Assembly: GCA_012517095.1 (NCBI GenBank)
Contig: JAAYVQ010000072.1
Location: 1 to 38,974 of the forward strand
From: Phycisphaerae bacterium
GTDB lineage: Bacteria; Planctomycetota; Phycisphaerae; Sedimentisphaerales; Anaerohalosphaeraceae
Direction: 5' to 3'
Length of the DNA stretch: 38,974 nt
Below are positions 7,496 to 15,007 of the stretch, piece after piece. Within the stretch, counting starts at the first letter, position 1. Every line of letters begins with the position of its first letter. Made by a program: the position numbers and the translations under genes. The notes below the pieces were generated by a model, which saw nothing but the letters and a program-made list of their open reading frames with translations, did no database searches and had not been told where the DNA came from.

Positions 7496-7978
7496 TCAGT
7501 TGGCTTGCGTGGTAAACCGGTACAAGAGTATTATGTGAGCGACATCTTCATCCACATGCACCATCTTCGAGACTTCGAAGGACTGCTCGCCGAGACTATT
7601 GATCAGTTCCTTCCCCTTGACAACCGTCGGGATGGATACCTGGATGTCTCCCACCGAATCCGCCAGTCGCGCCTTGACGGCTCCAAGGACCATGTTGGCC
7701 ACTTCGCCCATGGCATCGACCACTTCCTCTTCCGAAAGGGTCTGGCCGGCGTCGGATCCCAACATGTTTCGAGCAATGGCCTGAGCGCAATTCAGGTTGC
7801 ATCGAACCCCCAGGCAGCCCTCGACGGCCCCCTTAAAGGTGATGGAGGACAAGAGGGCTTCTCCCTCGATGGCTTCATACATCTCGTTGCACTCTTCCAC
7901 CGACATGAACATCATCGTCTCAAAGACTTCCGCCATGCCGGAAAGCAGCGCTTCGCTAAATATTTCCTGCCCGACCAT
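7496..7978 (-). CDS. cheX: CheY-P phosphatase CheX
   Basis: CheX removes phosphate from CheY-P and resets the motor signal. The family signature D-x3-E-x2-N is present as DAMGEVAN, and the proline in VSIPTV follows about 21 residues later. With the start at 7978 the protein has 160 residues, normal for CheX. The frame is open upstream to a TTG at 8029 directly behind the cheY stop, and an ATG lies at 7993. I prefer 7978 because GGAAGGTG lies 5 nt upstream and the protein then starts MVGQEIFSEALLSG, aligned with family starts. It lies between cheY and the CheC-CBS fusion in one presumed operon. Confidence 0.92.
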   Translation of the reverse strand: MVGQEIFSEALLSGMAEVFETMMFMSVEECNEMYEAIEGEALLSSITFKGAVEGCLGVRCNLNCAQAIARNMLGSDAGQTLSEEEVVDAMGEVANMVLGAVKARLADSVGDIQVSIPTVVKGKELINSLGEQSFEVSKMVHVDEDVAHIILLYRFTTQAN

Positions 7979-8029
7979 GAATACACCTTCCATTACAAGT
8001 CTATATCGAATGGATTCCCGACCCGACAA

Positions 8030-8407
8030 TCACTGCAAATACGGGGCCAATTCCTTTTGAATGGTTTCGGGCGTGAACGGCTTGGTGACATACCCGTCCG
8101 CCCCGTCGGCTTTCACGCTGGCAATCAAGCCCTCAGCGCTTTCCGTTGAGATCATGACAATCTTGGTGTTCTTGTTGGCCTCATTGGTGCGGGCTTTTTT
8201 GACGAAATCCAATCCTCCCATCCCGGGCATATTGATATCGCACAAAATGATATCCACCGGTTTGCCTTCGATTTTCTGCAAGGCCTCATTTCCATCTCCG
8301 GCCTCGAGAATTTCATCCGCCACCGGCAACCCGGCTTTACGGATTGTCCGCGTAATGATCTTCCGCATCGTGGCGGAATCATCGACTACCAACATCGTCT
8401 TTGACAT
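8030..8407 (-). CDS. cheY: Chemotaxis response regulator CheY
   Basis: Single receiver domain of 125 residues that, when phosphorylated by CheA, binds the flagellar switch. The acidic pocket is D9-D10 (VVDDSATMRK), the phosphoacceptor is D57 in ILCDINMPGMGG, the switch Ser/Thr is in VMIST, and the conserved lysine is in VTKPFTP. No output domain follows. AGGAG upstream of the ATG supports the start. It is followed at once by cheX, and the CheC-CBS gene comes next, so kinase target and two candidate phosphatases are co-encoded. Confidence 0.97.
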   Translation of the reverse strand: MSKTMLVVDDSATMRKIITRTIRKAGLPVADEILEAGDGNEALQKIEGKPVDIILCDINMPGMGGLDFVKKARTNEANKNTKIVMISTESAEGLIASVKADGADGYVTKPFTPETIQKELAPYLQ

Positions 8408-8487
8408 AGGACTGACTCCTATCCAAGCCCATCTTTTTTCGATTCATCCCAGACCCTGACGGTCTATCCAACCAGACCATCGGTTAT

Positions 8488-8757
8488 CTAAACCCCATAC
8501 TTAAGAATGGATTTTGCGGCTTGATAGGCATTCTCGGGTGTATCGATTTCCGTCCAGTCAATGGTCATCTTCCCGGTTTCCCCGGTTTTCAGTATTTCCG
8601 CGGCCCATTGGCCGGCCTTTCGTATCACTGAGGCCTGATCGGAAACAAGGCCGGTTGTGTTATCGGAAAGTCCGGTTGATTCGGTCTTCTGGACTTTCTG
8701 TTGCGCAAGTATTTGACTTAACGATACTTGCGTCACATCTTGAATCGGAATACTCAT
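8488..8757 (-). CDS. Small unknown protein, first gene after a sigma-28 promoter
   Basis: 89 residues, starting MSIPIQDVTQVSLSQILAQQ and ending SILKYGV; I do not recognise the family. It has no signal peptide, no membrane segment and no cysteine. A polar N-terminal half is followed by a likely helical C-terminal half with a short DWTEIDTPENAYQAAKSI stretch. GAAGGA lies 7 nt before the ATG. It is first in the row ahead of cheY and directly behind the best sigma-28 promoter of the minus-strand cluster. Size and regulation would fit an anti-sigma factor such as FlgM, but the FlgM C-terminal pattern is not visible, so I do not call it that. Confidence 0.7.
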   Translation of the reverse strand: MSIPIQDVTQVSLSQILAQQKVQKTESTGLSDNTTGLVSDQASVIRKAGQWAAEILKTGETGKMTIDWTEIDTPENAYQAAKSILKYGV

Positions 8758-8801
8758 CGGTTTTTCCTTCGTTATCCCTATGCGCTCTTTACCATTTCTG
8801 A

Positions 8802-8828
8802 TTATCGCAAAAAATGGAAGAAGCTTTA
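8802..8828 (-). promoter_or_regulatory. Sigma-28 promoter of the orf89-cheY-cheX-CBS cluster
   Basis: Minus-strand TAAAGCTT (7/8), exactly 11 nt, TGCGATAA (6/8). It lies about 45 nt upstream of the ATG at 8757. Confidence 0.75.
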
Positions 8829-8852
8829 GGGATATTATTGATTTTTATGAAA

Positions 8853-8879
8853 TTATCGGTCGTTTTCCAGGCACCTCAA
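8853..8879 (-). promoter_or_regulatory. Possible second sigma-28 element
   Basis: TTGAGGTG, 11 nt, ACCGATAA on the minus strand. The -10 matches 7 of 8, the -35 only 4 of 8. It overlaps the stop codon of the lipoprotein gene and is about 50 nt upstream of the stronger element, repeating the tandem pattern seen at flagellin 2. Confidence 0.35.
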
Positions 8880-9577
8880 CGGACAGAAGGTCTCATGTTG
8901 AGAATTTGAGCCGCATGGGGAAGCGTTTGGGCGACCTCATCAGCGACAAATTTATGAAACTCCCGGGGACTGGTAATCAGGACCTGCCAGTTCAGCGGAT
9001 CGTAAATATCCCCCATCTTGTCACGGTAGTACATTTTCATCCGCCGCTGGACCGATTGATCGGTGCTATCCCAGATCTGTTCCAAGCCCCAGAAAATCCC
9101 GCCGGTATTCAGATCAATCAGCTTAAGATGCAGGGAGGACATCAGATGGGGATAGGGCTGATACCCCTTCACGCGGCCGAGCAGGACGGCATCGGCGGAT
9201 AGTCGCTTTCGAATATCCAGTAATTCCTGATTCGTGAATGACGATTTATCCAACTGCATATCCTGCCACAGATCCGAATCGCGGGGGATAATCCGCAGAT
9301 TGAACAGATTTTTCCGCTGCAACCCGTCGGTGACGGCCTGCGTCAAATCCGTCGAACTGAAGGGATATTCGGTTTGGTTTTCGAACTCGAACACGACGAC
9401 TCGTCCAATCCGGGAAAAATCCGCATCCGGACTGATATAGTATTGCCCCGTTTCGGGAACGACGGGATTGACGACCGTACAACCGCACAGGATCAATCCC
9501 CAAAAAACGGCGCTGAGTCCCCTCCCTCGTGTCCAGGAACTTCTGCCAGTCATGACTGCATTCTGTTTCGCGATCAT
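8876..9577 (-). CDS. Lipoprotein, possibly CsgG/LpoB-like
   Basis: With the ATG at 9577 this is a 233-residue lipoprotein: a positively charged N-terminus, a hydrophobic run (LSAVFWGLIL) and the lipobox-like LCGC. The mature part begins with Pro/Gly-rich sequence and contains IGRVVVFEFENQTEYPFSS, a stretch on ADAVLLGRVKGYQPYP, and LKLIDLNTGGIFWGLEQIWD. This order (conserved F.N.T segment, then a LLGxV strand, then a strand with DxxTG) resembles the CsgG/LpoB/GNA1162 group of periplasmic lipoproteins; the assignment is by pattern only. The frame is open to 9622, but that would overlap the upstream gene more; AGGA lies 5 nt before the ATG at 9577. It could belong to an outer-membrane part of the flagellum such as the P/L-ring zone (inference). 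Confidence 0.72.
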   Translation of the reverse strand: MIAKQNAVMTGRSSWTRGRGLSAVFWGLILCGCTVVNPVVPETGQYYISPDADFSRIGRVVVFEFENQTEYPFSSTDLTQAVTDGLQRKNLFNLRIIPRDSDLWQDMQLDKSSFTNQELLDIRKRLSADAVLLGRVKGYQPYPHLMSSLHLKLIDLNTGGIFWGLEQIWDSTDQSVQRRMKMYYRDKMGDIYDPLNWQVLITSPREFHKFVADEVAQTLPHAAQILNMRPSVR

Positions 9578-9596
9578 CGGATCCTGCTTGACGGAG

Positions 9597-10187
9597 TTAA
9601 TGGGATTTTGGTTCGGCTCCACTCGCAGAGGACGCCGGAGATCCTCCAGCCGGATTTTCGGACTGCGTTTTGGGGAGATTGGTCGTCTCGGCCCCCAGAA
9701 CCTTGAGAATCCGGATCAGGGCTTCCATTTGCGCTGCCTGGGCCTGGCGCATTTCCTCTCGATATCCCAGGACATCCGCTTTCCATTGTGTCAATTCTCG
9801 ATGCATATCCTGCAGAAAAGAATTGGCCTCATCCAATTCTTTTTTGGTTTTGGCCAATTCCCCCTGCAATCGGTCGATGGTCTGTTTCAGATCGCTGTTT
9901 TCCGCCACGAGGGTCTGGGTTTTATCCCCCTGCTTCTGATGTTGCTTGAGCAATTCCTCGTATTTCTGCGACCAGGCCAGAGCGCTATCGGTGGCGCCGT
10001 CGGTGGTTCCATCCGCAAATCGTTTTTTGAGCGTCGGATCTCCCTGATCCGCAACCAGGGCCTGCTCCGACCCAACCGTCACTCGGGCCGTCGGAAGATT
10101 GTCCACTTTTATGGGTTCGTCCACCACGCTGCATCCCATCAGAAGCATCGCGGAACCGGCAAGAATCCAGATTGTTTTCCGTATCAT
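9597..10187 (-). CDS. Coiled-coil lipoprotein
   Basis: 196 residues with a lipoprotein signal peptide (MIRKTIWILAGSAMLLMGC, lipidated Cys19). The mature protein is a Ser/Thr-rich stretch followed by a long heptad-like coiled coil at about 75-160 (for example QTIDRLQGELAKTKKELDEA) and a disordered Ala/Pro/Ser tail. No enzyme motif is seen; I do not recognise the family. AAGGA lies 6 nt before the ATG. It is 20 nt (or, with the longer reading frame, an overlap) from the next lipoprotein gene, so the two are probably co-expressed and may act together at the envelope near the flagellum. Confidence 0.8.
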   Translation of the reverse strand: MIRKTIWILAGSAMLLMGCSVVDEPIKVDNLPTARVTVGSEQALVADQGDPTLKKRFADGTTDGATDSALAWSQKYEELLKQHQKQGDKTQTLVAENSDLKQTIDRLQGELAKTKKELDEANSFLQDMHRELTQWKADVLGYREEMRQAQAAQMEALIRILKVLGAETTNLPKTQSENPAGGSPASSASGAEPKSH

Positions 10188-10227
10188 AATCGTTCCTTCA
10201 TCGATTCATTCGAGTTGTACCCGTTTG

Positions 10228-10476
10228 CTACGGGCTGGCCGGAGCGGAATACTGACACTGAATGAACAAGGATTGTCCGCACCCGCAGATCACTTCCAGA
10301 ATGGCATAATCGGGTGTATTTTCGACCAGTTTGACCTGCGGTGTCCCCATCGGGCCGGCACACGGCCGAACCGCCGCGGGACTCGACGCCGCACCGGAAA
10401 CACGAACGGGAAGCCGATATCGGCCTTCCGTCTTGATATTTTGACGCTTGAGTACGGTTACGGATTCCATCAGCAT
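10228..10476 (-). CDS. Small unknown protein with a C-terminal CxC...C motif
   Basis: 82 residues if the ATG at 10476 is used. The notable part is the C-terminus, ILEVICGCGQSLFIQCQY, with three cysteines in a CxC-x7-C pattern in what look like two strands; this could bind a metal. The N-terminal half contains RYRLPVRVSG and a single further cysteine (RPCAGP). I do not recognise the family. The frame is open back to a TTG at 10503 that overlaps the stop of the preceding gene, and ATGs exist at 10476 and 10470; no clear ribosome-binding site decides between them. It lies between the sigma-factor block and the lipoproteins on the same strand. Confidence 0.65.
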   Translation of the reverse strand: MLMESVTVLKRQNIKTEGRYRLPVRVSGAASSPAAVRPCAGPMGTPQVKLVENTPDYAILEVICGCGQSLFIQCQYSAPASP

Positions 10477-10499
10477 TCGCTTAACAAGAAGTTTTGGGT

Positions 10500-10763
10500 T
10501 CAAGCACGAAAATCGATATGATCTCCGGCTGATTGGGATTCGGCCGGATTTCGGTTCTCGGAATCCAGCAGATCCTCGGTCTTTTCCGCGGGCGCCGACC
10601 CGTTCGGTCTCTTCGGACGCCGCTGACGATTTCGCCGATCGGCCTGATCCTTATTCCGGTCAACCCGCTGGTTCAGCGAAACCGGCTGCTCAACCTGCTG
10701 GAGCGATTCGACGGAACGAAATGATTGCGGCGTATCGGCCATAGTCGGAACGGACCCGTTCAC
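10500..10763 (-). CDS. Small charged unknown protein downstream of the sigma factor
   Basis: 87 residues, very polar, with a run of Arg/Lys/Asp/Asn (DRNKDQADRRNRQRRPKRPN) and an acidic C-terminal part ending DHIDFRA. It is probably largely disordered. The frame has no ATG at its 5' end; it could start at GTG 10763 or at ATG 10742 (MADTPQSF), neither with a strong ribosome-binding site. A short C-terminal HIDI/HIDF-type ending occurs on other small polar bacterial proteins, but I cannot name a family. It follows the sigma gene by 45 nt and overlaps or abuts the next small gene, so it is in the same transcript. Confidence 0.6.
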   Translation of the reverse strand: MNGSVPTMADTPQSFRSVESLQQVEQPVSLNQRVDRNKDQADRRNRQRRPKRPNGSAPAEKTEDLLDSENRNPAESQSAGDHIDFRA

Positions 10764-10808
10764 ATTCTGCTTGACATCATCGGCTCCTGCGCAGACCTAT
10801 CATTGAAG

Positions 10809-11828
10809 TCATTCCTGGGAGTCTTTCCACGATTTTAACCGAGCGGCCAGCTTCGTCAGGGCGGCCGCATGGAGCTGGCTGATGCGCGACTCGGTGATAT
10901 CCATCGTTGTGGCAATCTGCTTCATCGTCAGCTCGCGCGTATAGTACAAGATAATAATTCTTCGCTGTTTGGTCGGAAGATCCTGAATAGCCCTGGCCAG
11001 TTGTTCGATCAGTTCCTGTCGCTGGAGCCGATCGTCGGGGTCTTCGGATTCGGCGGCCAGCGATTCCCCCAGGGCCGGAGATTCGTCACTGAGACCGTGA
11101 ATCGAAAGGAAATGCCGTGCCCGAGCGTTTTCGAATATCTTGTACATTTTCTCGACGGGCATCTGAAGTCGATCGGCCAAATCGGAATCGGAGGGCATTT
11201 CACCCTCCTGACCGGTCATCTCCTGGAGAACCTGCCGGGCCTGATCGTACTGCTTTTTCCAATTCGACGGGGTAAACGACCAACTCCGCAGTTCATCCAG
11301 AATCGCCCCCCGAACCCGGATATAGGCATAGGTTTTGAATTCGGTCTGGTGAGCGGAGTCATAATCCCGGGCCGCCTTGACCAGTCCGATAGTCCCGGCG
11401 CTGACCAGATCCTCCCGAGTCATCGGCGGCTGTAAATACGACACCACCTGGCCGACAATCCGGTGTACCAGGGGGAGGTATTCCAGAATCAGTTTGTCTT
11501 CCCGGGCCTGACGGGTATGGTGAGAATAGGCCTTCAGCGCTTTGCCCTTCAATGGATTGGATTGGGGTTTGACAAAATCTTCGGCGTGGGTCTGAGCCGG
11601 ATCCGTATCCTGAAGAGCGACTCCCGGCGTATCCGGATGGGGTTTTTCGGAAATATCCGTGAAGACTTCTTGAACGGATTCCAACACCGACACCGAACGA
11701 TCGATCGTCGGATCCAGACGGTCCGATTTCCGTTCGATCGCAGATTCCGATCCGGTATCGCCGGAAGCCGGCGAATCGGAATCGACCGGGTCCAGATTTG
11801 TATCAAGATGGTTCTGATCGGATGTCAA
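10809..11828 (-). CDS. fliA: FliA/WhiG-type sigma factor (sigma-28) with N-terminal extension
   Basis: Directs RNA polymerase to late flagellar promoters of the TAAA-N15-NCCGATAA type, several of which occur in this window. Region 2 is clear (ILEYLPLVHRIVGQVVSYL, DLVSAGTIGLVKAARDYD, FKTYAYIRVRGAILDELR), region 3 follows (MPSDSDLADRLQMPVEKM), and region 4 ends the protein (LPTKQRRIIILYYTRELTMK, ITESRISQLHAAAL). FliA proteins are usually near 240-260 residues; this one has about 95 extra, acidic, disordered residues in front. The start is uncertain: the frame is closed by a TGA just upstream, leaving TTG at 11828 as the first possibility, with a poor ribosome-binding site. The gene follows fliK by 54 nt. 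Confidence 0.9.
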   Translation of the reverse strand: MTSDQNHLDTNLDPVDSDSPASGDTGSESAIERKSDRLDPTIDRSVSVLESVQEVFTDISEKPHPDTPGVALQDTDPAQTHAEDFVKPQSNPLKGKALKAYSHHTRQAREDKLILEYLPLVHRIVGQVVSYLQPPMTREDLVSAGTIGLVKAARDYDSAHQTEFKTYAYIRVRGAILDELRSWSFTPSNWKKQYDQARQVLQEMTGQEGEMPSDSDLADRLQMPVEKMYKIFENARARHFLSIHGLSDESPALGESLAAESEDPDDRLQRQELIEQLARAIQDLPTKQRRIIILYYTRELTMKQIATTMDITESRISQLHAAALTKLAARLKSWKDSQE

Positions 11829-11882
11829 ACAGGATCATTCCGTTCGTGTCAATTTGTGCGATCGTCGTCCATTCTATCGAAA

Positions 11883-13418
11883 TCAAAGATACACATTAAT
11901 CGCATCATCCCGAATAAAACTCTTTATTTGATCGGCATTATCGGGCGTTTGGGATAACTGAAAGTCCCGAGACGACCGTTCGGAACCGGTTCGACCTTGT
12001 TCCTGACGAGAGTCTGAGGAAAAGAACGAATCGGCATGTTTCATGAAGGAGTCCGAAGAGGCCGGATGGCCCGCTTGTTGATCCGGCGACGAATTGTTAC
12101 CGGAATTGTTCATCACGACATCAAGCCGTCGGACCTGAATCCCGGCACTCTGCAGCGATGCCAGGACCTGGGGCAGTTCTTTTTGAATATCCGCCCGTGT
12201 ACGGAGCTTATCCACCTCGAGAAGTCCTGTGATCTCCTCATTGTTCTGTTGGAATGAAATCCGGATTTTCCCCAGTTCCGGCGGATTCAGGGTCATCTGA
12301 ATTTCCGACTGGGGAGTCGGCACAGACATTTGATCGCGAATCGCCTGAACAACCTGCCGACCGGGACTTTGAGGCACTTGGGCATTGTCAGTAGTGAAAA
12401 CCGGATTTGTCAGGGACTCGGTTCTTCCCGAAACCACACTTCCTTGTTTAGCGTCATATTGTGATTGGACAAACGATAAAACTCCATCCGATTGAGCCGG
12501 CTGGTTTCCATTGTTCTCATTTTGTGAAACCGATACATCGTTGGGAGTTTTTGTTTTGTTCGTCTTCTTTGTCGATTGATTCACTTGCTGTATTGGAGTT
12601 TCATCGGAATGAGCCCGAGATCCCTGTGTGAATTTTATACGAGAAACTACTTGAGAATCGGTTTTTGCATTCTCGGCCCGATTGACTGCCGCATTGAGAG
12701 TGGGATTGCCAACTCCAGCCGTGGAATTCGTTGACGCGATTTCCACATTTCGGGATGATGGATTTCTTTGACCGTCCTGAATCCGATTCTCAACATGATC
12801 CGGTTTTGTCGAAACCCGCCCTTCCTCATTGATTTTTCTATCCTTTGTCAAGTCCTTGACATTCGACCGCTTCATTTCGGCGGAATTCTGGGTAACTTGG
12901 GTAGATTGAGTGGCACTTTCTCCGCGTGTTCCATTTTCGCCAATTTGAAATCGCCCTGAAAATCGCTCCTTTACCTGAACTGACGAAAGATTGGATTTAC
13001 CAGATTCTTTCCCAGGATCTTTATTCGAAGAAGGAATTCGGGTTTGTACGCTTTGCGGAGTTAGCTGCGTTGAGATGACTCTTTCCGGATGGGAAAGAAT
13101 TGGATTTGCGGCCAACAAGGCCAAGTTTGACAAGTCCCGGATCGATGTTTTTGTTTTTTTCTTTTCCGGCTTTTCGTCCCCGGCAAATTCGGATGTATTC
13201 GTCTCTTGCCGTGAATTTGCGGGTAAACGCTTTTCAAGGACATCCTTGAATGATATCGTTTCAGTCCGAAATGTTTCGTTTGCGCCGTTGTTTCGACCTG
13301 CCGGCAGATCCCGAAGCTTATCCGGTTGTGAAGAAGAACCCGTCCGGGATACCGAGGCAGACGAATCCTGCTGAACCGATGCAGGGTTCATCAACAACGC
13401 AGCAGCAGCTTGTGACAT
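11883..13418 (-). CDS. fliK: Flagellar hook-length control protein FliK
   Basis: FliK measures hook length and switches the export gate from hook to filament substrates by acting on FlhB. The first 380 or so of 511 residues are low-complexity Ser/Thr/Asn/Gln sequence; the conserved C-terminal hook domain is at about 380-465 (IQMTLNPPELGKIRISF, then DIQKELPQVLASLQSAGIQV and a VRRLDVVMNN strand). I start it at the ATG at 13418 (AGGAG 7 nt upstream). The frame is open for another 144 codons, but the sigma-54 promoter at 13457-13472 and the composition argue against that. The middle of the gene is more AT-rich than its neighbours, as usual for this fast-evolving region. Confidence 0.9.
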   Translation of the reverse strand: MSQAAAALLMNPASVQQDSSASVSRTGSSSQPDKLRDLPAGRNNGANETFRTETISFKDVLEKRLPANSRQETNTSEFAGDEKPEKKKTKTSIRDLSNLALLAANPILSHPERVISTQLTPQSVQTRIPSSNKDPGKESGKSNLSSVQVKERFSGRFQIGENGTRGESATQSTQVTQNSAEMKRSNVKDLTKDRKINEEGRVSTKPDHVENRIQDGQRNPSSRNVEIASTNSTAGVGNPTLNAAVNRAENAKTDSQVVSRIKFTQGSRAHSDETPIQQVNQSTKKTNKTKTPNDVSVSQNENNGNQPAQSDGVLSFVQSQYDAKQGSVVSGRTESLTNPVFTTDNAQVPQSPGRQVVQAIRDQMSVPTPQSEIQMTLNPPELGKIRISFQQNNEEITGLLEVDKLRTRADIQKELPQVLASLQSAGIQVRRLDVVMNNSGNNSSPDQQAGHPASSDSFMKHADSFFSSDSRQEQGRTGSERSSRDFQLSQTPDNADQIKSFIRDDAINVYL

Positions 13419-13456
13419 ACCATTTCTCCTGAAGATATTCCAGTTCTTTGAAAGGG

Positions 13457-13472
13457 AGCAATTCATGTGCCA
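13457..13472 (-). promoter_or_regulatory. Sigma-54 promoter of fliK
   Basis: Minus-strand TGGCAC, 5 nt, TTGCT: a full match to the -24 element and to the GC of the -12 element (consensus TGGCAC-N5-TTGCW). Transcription would begin near 13445, 27 nt before the fliK ATG. Confidence 0.85.
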
Positions 13473-13777
13473 AGAAACCGGCATCGGCCTATGATACATT
13501 CGTAATGTTTTTTCCAACAAACACTTACGACCATGCCCCCGGGTGACATCGGCCTCCACAGGGTCTTTGAATTCGGGTTTGTGCTGTCTGGGATTTGGAC
13601 TCGGAGGGAAAAATTTTCCCCACGGTGGGAAAAAGAGAGTCGAACCAATCGATGGTCTGGGGTTCTTGTATAAAAACCGAACAATCGAAAACCGATTCCA
13701 TCTTGCCCTATTGGCTGTGTTCCCCAAAACCAAGCTCTGAACTGGACACTTGAAGTTCGTTGGCAAGCTCCAATGAC

Positions 13778-13793
13778 TGGCACAAGAGTTGCA
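13778..13793 (+). promoter_or_regulatory. Sigma-54 promoter of the flgB-flgC-fliE operon
   Basis: TGGCAC-AAGAG-TTGCA is an exact match to the sigma-54 consensus. Start of transcription would be near 13804, about 30 nt before the flgB ATG. This excludes the longer flgB reading frame that begins at 13773. Confidence 0.92.
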
Positions 13794-13832
13794 CATTGTG
13801 GAACGCGAGATAGTGTCTTGATGGAGCAAGGT

Positions 13833-14192
13833 ATGATTCACGATACTCAAATATTGGATCTTTTAGAGTCCGGGGTCAAGGCCGAAGGAGTCCGGCAGAA
13901 GGCGATCGCCAACAATATCGCCAATCTGAATACGCCGGGCTATCGCCGGTACGACATCAAATTCCAGGATATCCTGGCCAAGATGGTCGAGGCGGACGGT
14001 CCGATCGACTCATCCAAACTGGAACCGGAGTTCTTTCAACCTCGGACCACTCGGGTGGATACGACGGGCAACGACGTAGATCTGGACACGGAAGTCGGCG
14101 AAATGGTCAAGAACTCATCGTTGCATACGGCCTATACCCTGCTGATCAAGAAAAAATACGAACAAATGAAGGCGGCGATTCAGACCTTTTAG
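13833..14192 (+). CDS. flgB: Flagellar proximal rod protein FlgB
   Basis: Rod subunit between the MS ring and the distal rod. 119 residues with the family's N-terminal rod motif (RQKAIANNIANLNTPGYRR) and C-terminal helix (LHTAYTLLIKKKYEQMKAAI). The ATG at 13833 has GGAG 6 nt upstream and gives the usual length; an in-frame ATG at 13821 is the alternative. First gene of a long plus-strand operon under a sigma-54 promoter; flgC follows after 10 nt. Confidence 0.96.
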   Translation: MIHDTQILDLLESGVKAEGVRQKAIANNIANLNTPGYRRYDIKFQDILAKMVEADGPIDSSKLEPEFFQPRTTRVDTTGNDVDLDTEVGEMVKNSSLHTAYTLLIKKKYEQMKAAIQTF

Positions 14193-14202
14193 GGAGTAAG
14201 CC

Positions 14203-14610
14203 ATGCGGGTTGAAGGCGACATGTTTGGAACGCTGGATGTGGCGATTTCGGGCCTCAAGGCCAACCGCAAGCAGATGGATGTCATCACATCGAATGTGGT
14301 CAATGCGCAGACCACCGACACCGGACAAGGCGAGCCCTATCGCCGGCTGGAGGCCGTCCTCAAGGCCACCAACGAGGGAGTCAGCGGAGTCGAGGTGGCG
14401 GACATCGTCGCCGATCCCAGCGAATTTCAAAGAGTGCTCAAACCCGGACATCCGCAGGCCGACGCGCAGGGATATGTTCGAATGCCCAATGTGAATCTGC
14501 CGCGCGAACTGATCCAAATGAACCAGGCCACGCGGGCCTATGAAGCCAACGCCTCCATTCTGCGAAGGTATCAACGGATGGTGGATGCCAGCTTGGCCTT
14601 GTTGAGATAA
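14203..14610 (+). CDS. flgC: Flagellar proximal rod protein FlgC
   Basis: Rod subunit of 135 residues. The N-terminal block (MFGTLDVAISGLKANRKQMD, SNVVNAQTTDT) and the C-terminal block (VRMPNVNLPRELIQMNQATR, YEANASILRRYQRM) are those of FlgC. GGGAG precedes the ATG by 6 nt. Spacing to flgB and fliE is 10 and 27 nt. Confidence 0.96.
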   Translation: MRVEGDMFGTLDVAISGLKANRKQMDVITSNVVNAQTTDTGQGEPYRRLEAVLKATNEGVSGVEVADIVADPSEFQRVLKPGHPQADAQGYVRMPNVNLPRELIQMNQATRAYEANASILRRYQRMVDASLALLR

Positions 14611-14637
14611 CCATCGCAATCGTGAAAGGGACATTCG

Positions 14638-14946
14638 ATGTCATTTCAATTTCCAACGGAACTCGGAGCCGTATCGTCCCAAGACCTGCTCCGGAAAGTC
14701 GTCGAGACGAAAACGCAGCCGAAAAACGACACCTTCATGGATTCCGTCGGCCGATCGTTCGCCCAGATGAACGAACAGCAACAGCAATCGGACGCTTCGA
14801 TCGTGGAATTGTTGTCGGGTAAACAGCAGGACATCAATGCGGTCGTGGCTTCGGTCGCGAAAGCGGATATGAGTTTCAAGGTTCTGGTGGGCGTTCGCAA
14901 CAAGCTGGTCGAGGCCTACAAAGAAACCATGAAGATGCAGGGATAA
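14638..14946 (+). CDS. fliE: Flagellar hook-basal body protein FliE
   Basis: Adaptor between the FliF ring and the rod, 102 residues. The conserved C-terminus is visible: DINAVVASVAKADMSFKVLV followed by VRNKLVEAYKETMKMQ. The middle is glutamine-rich. GAAAGGGA lies 6 nt before the ATG. Standard flgB-flgC-fliE order. Confidence 0.95.
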   Translation: MSFQFPTELGAVSSQDLLRKVVETKTQPKNDTFMDSVGRSFAQMNEQQQQSDASIVELLSGKQQDINAVVASVAKADMSFKVLVGVRNKLVEAYKETMKMQG

Positions 14947-15007
14947 GGCAAACCGGATCATGACGCGGTTATCCGGAGACATCGGGAATCGGTTCTGACG
15001 AGGGATC

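Larger units (their letters stand above)
13419..13832. other. Divergent control region between fliK and flgB
   Basis: This 414-nt gene-free interval holds two sigma-54 promoters facing outward, 305 nt apart. The 305 nt between them are available for shared enhancer-binding protein sites; I see no clear dyad that I could name. Open frames entering it from both sides start upstream of the promoters and are not used. Confidence 0.7.

Noticed and set aside
8488-8757. Calling orf89 FlgM
   Set aside because: Size and regulation fit but the conserved C-terminal sigma-binding pattern of FlgM is not visible.
13773-13832. flgB start at 13773
   Set aside because: It would begin upstream of the expected transcription start of the exact sigma-54 promoter; ATG 13833 has a proper ribosome-binding site and family length.
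13419-13850. Long N-terminal extension of fliK to 13850
   Set aside because: The sigma-54 promoter lies inside it, its composition differs from the rest and a good ribosome-binding site precedes the ATG at 13418.
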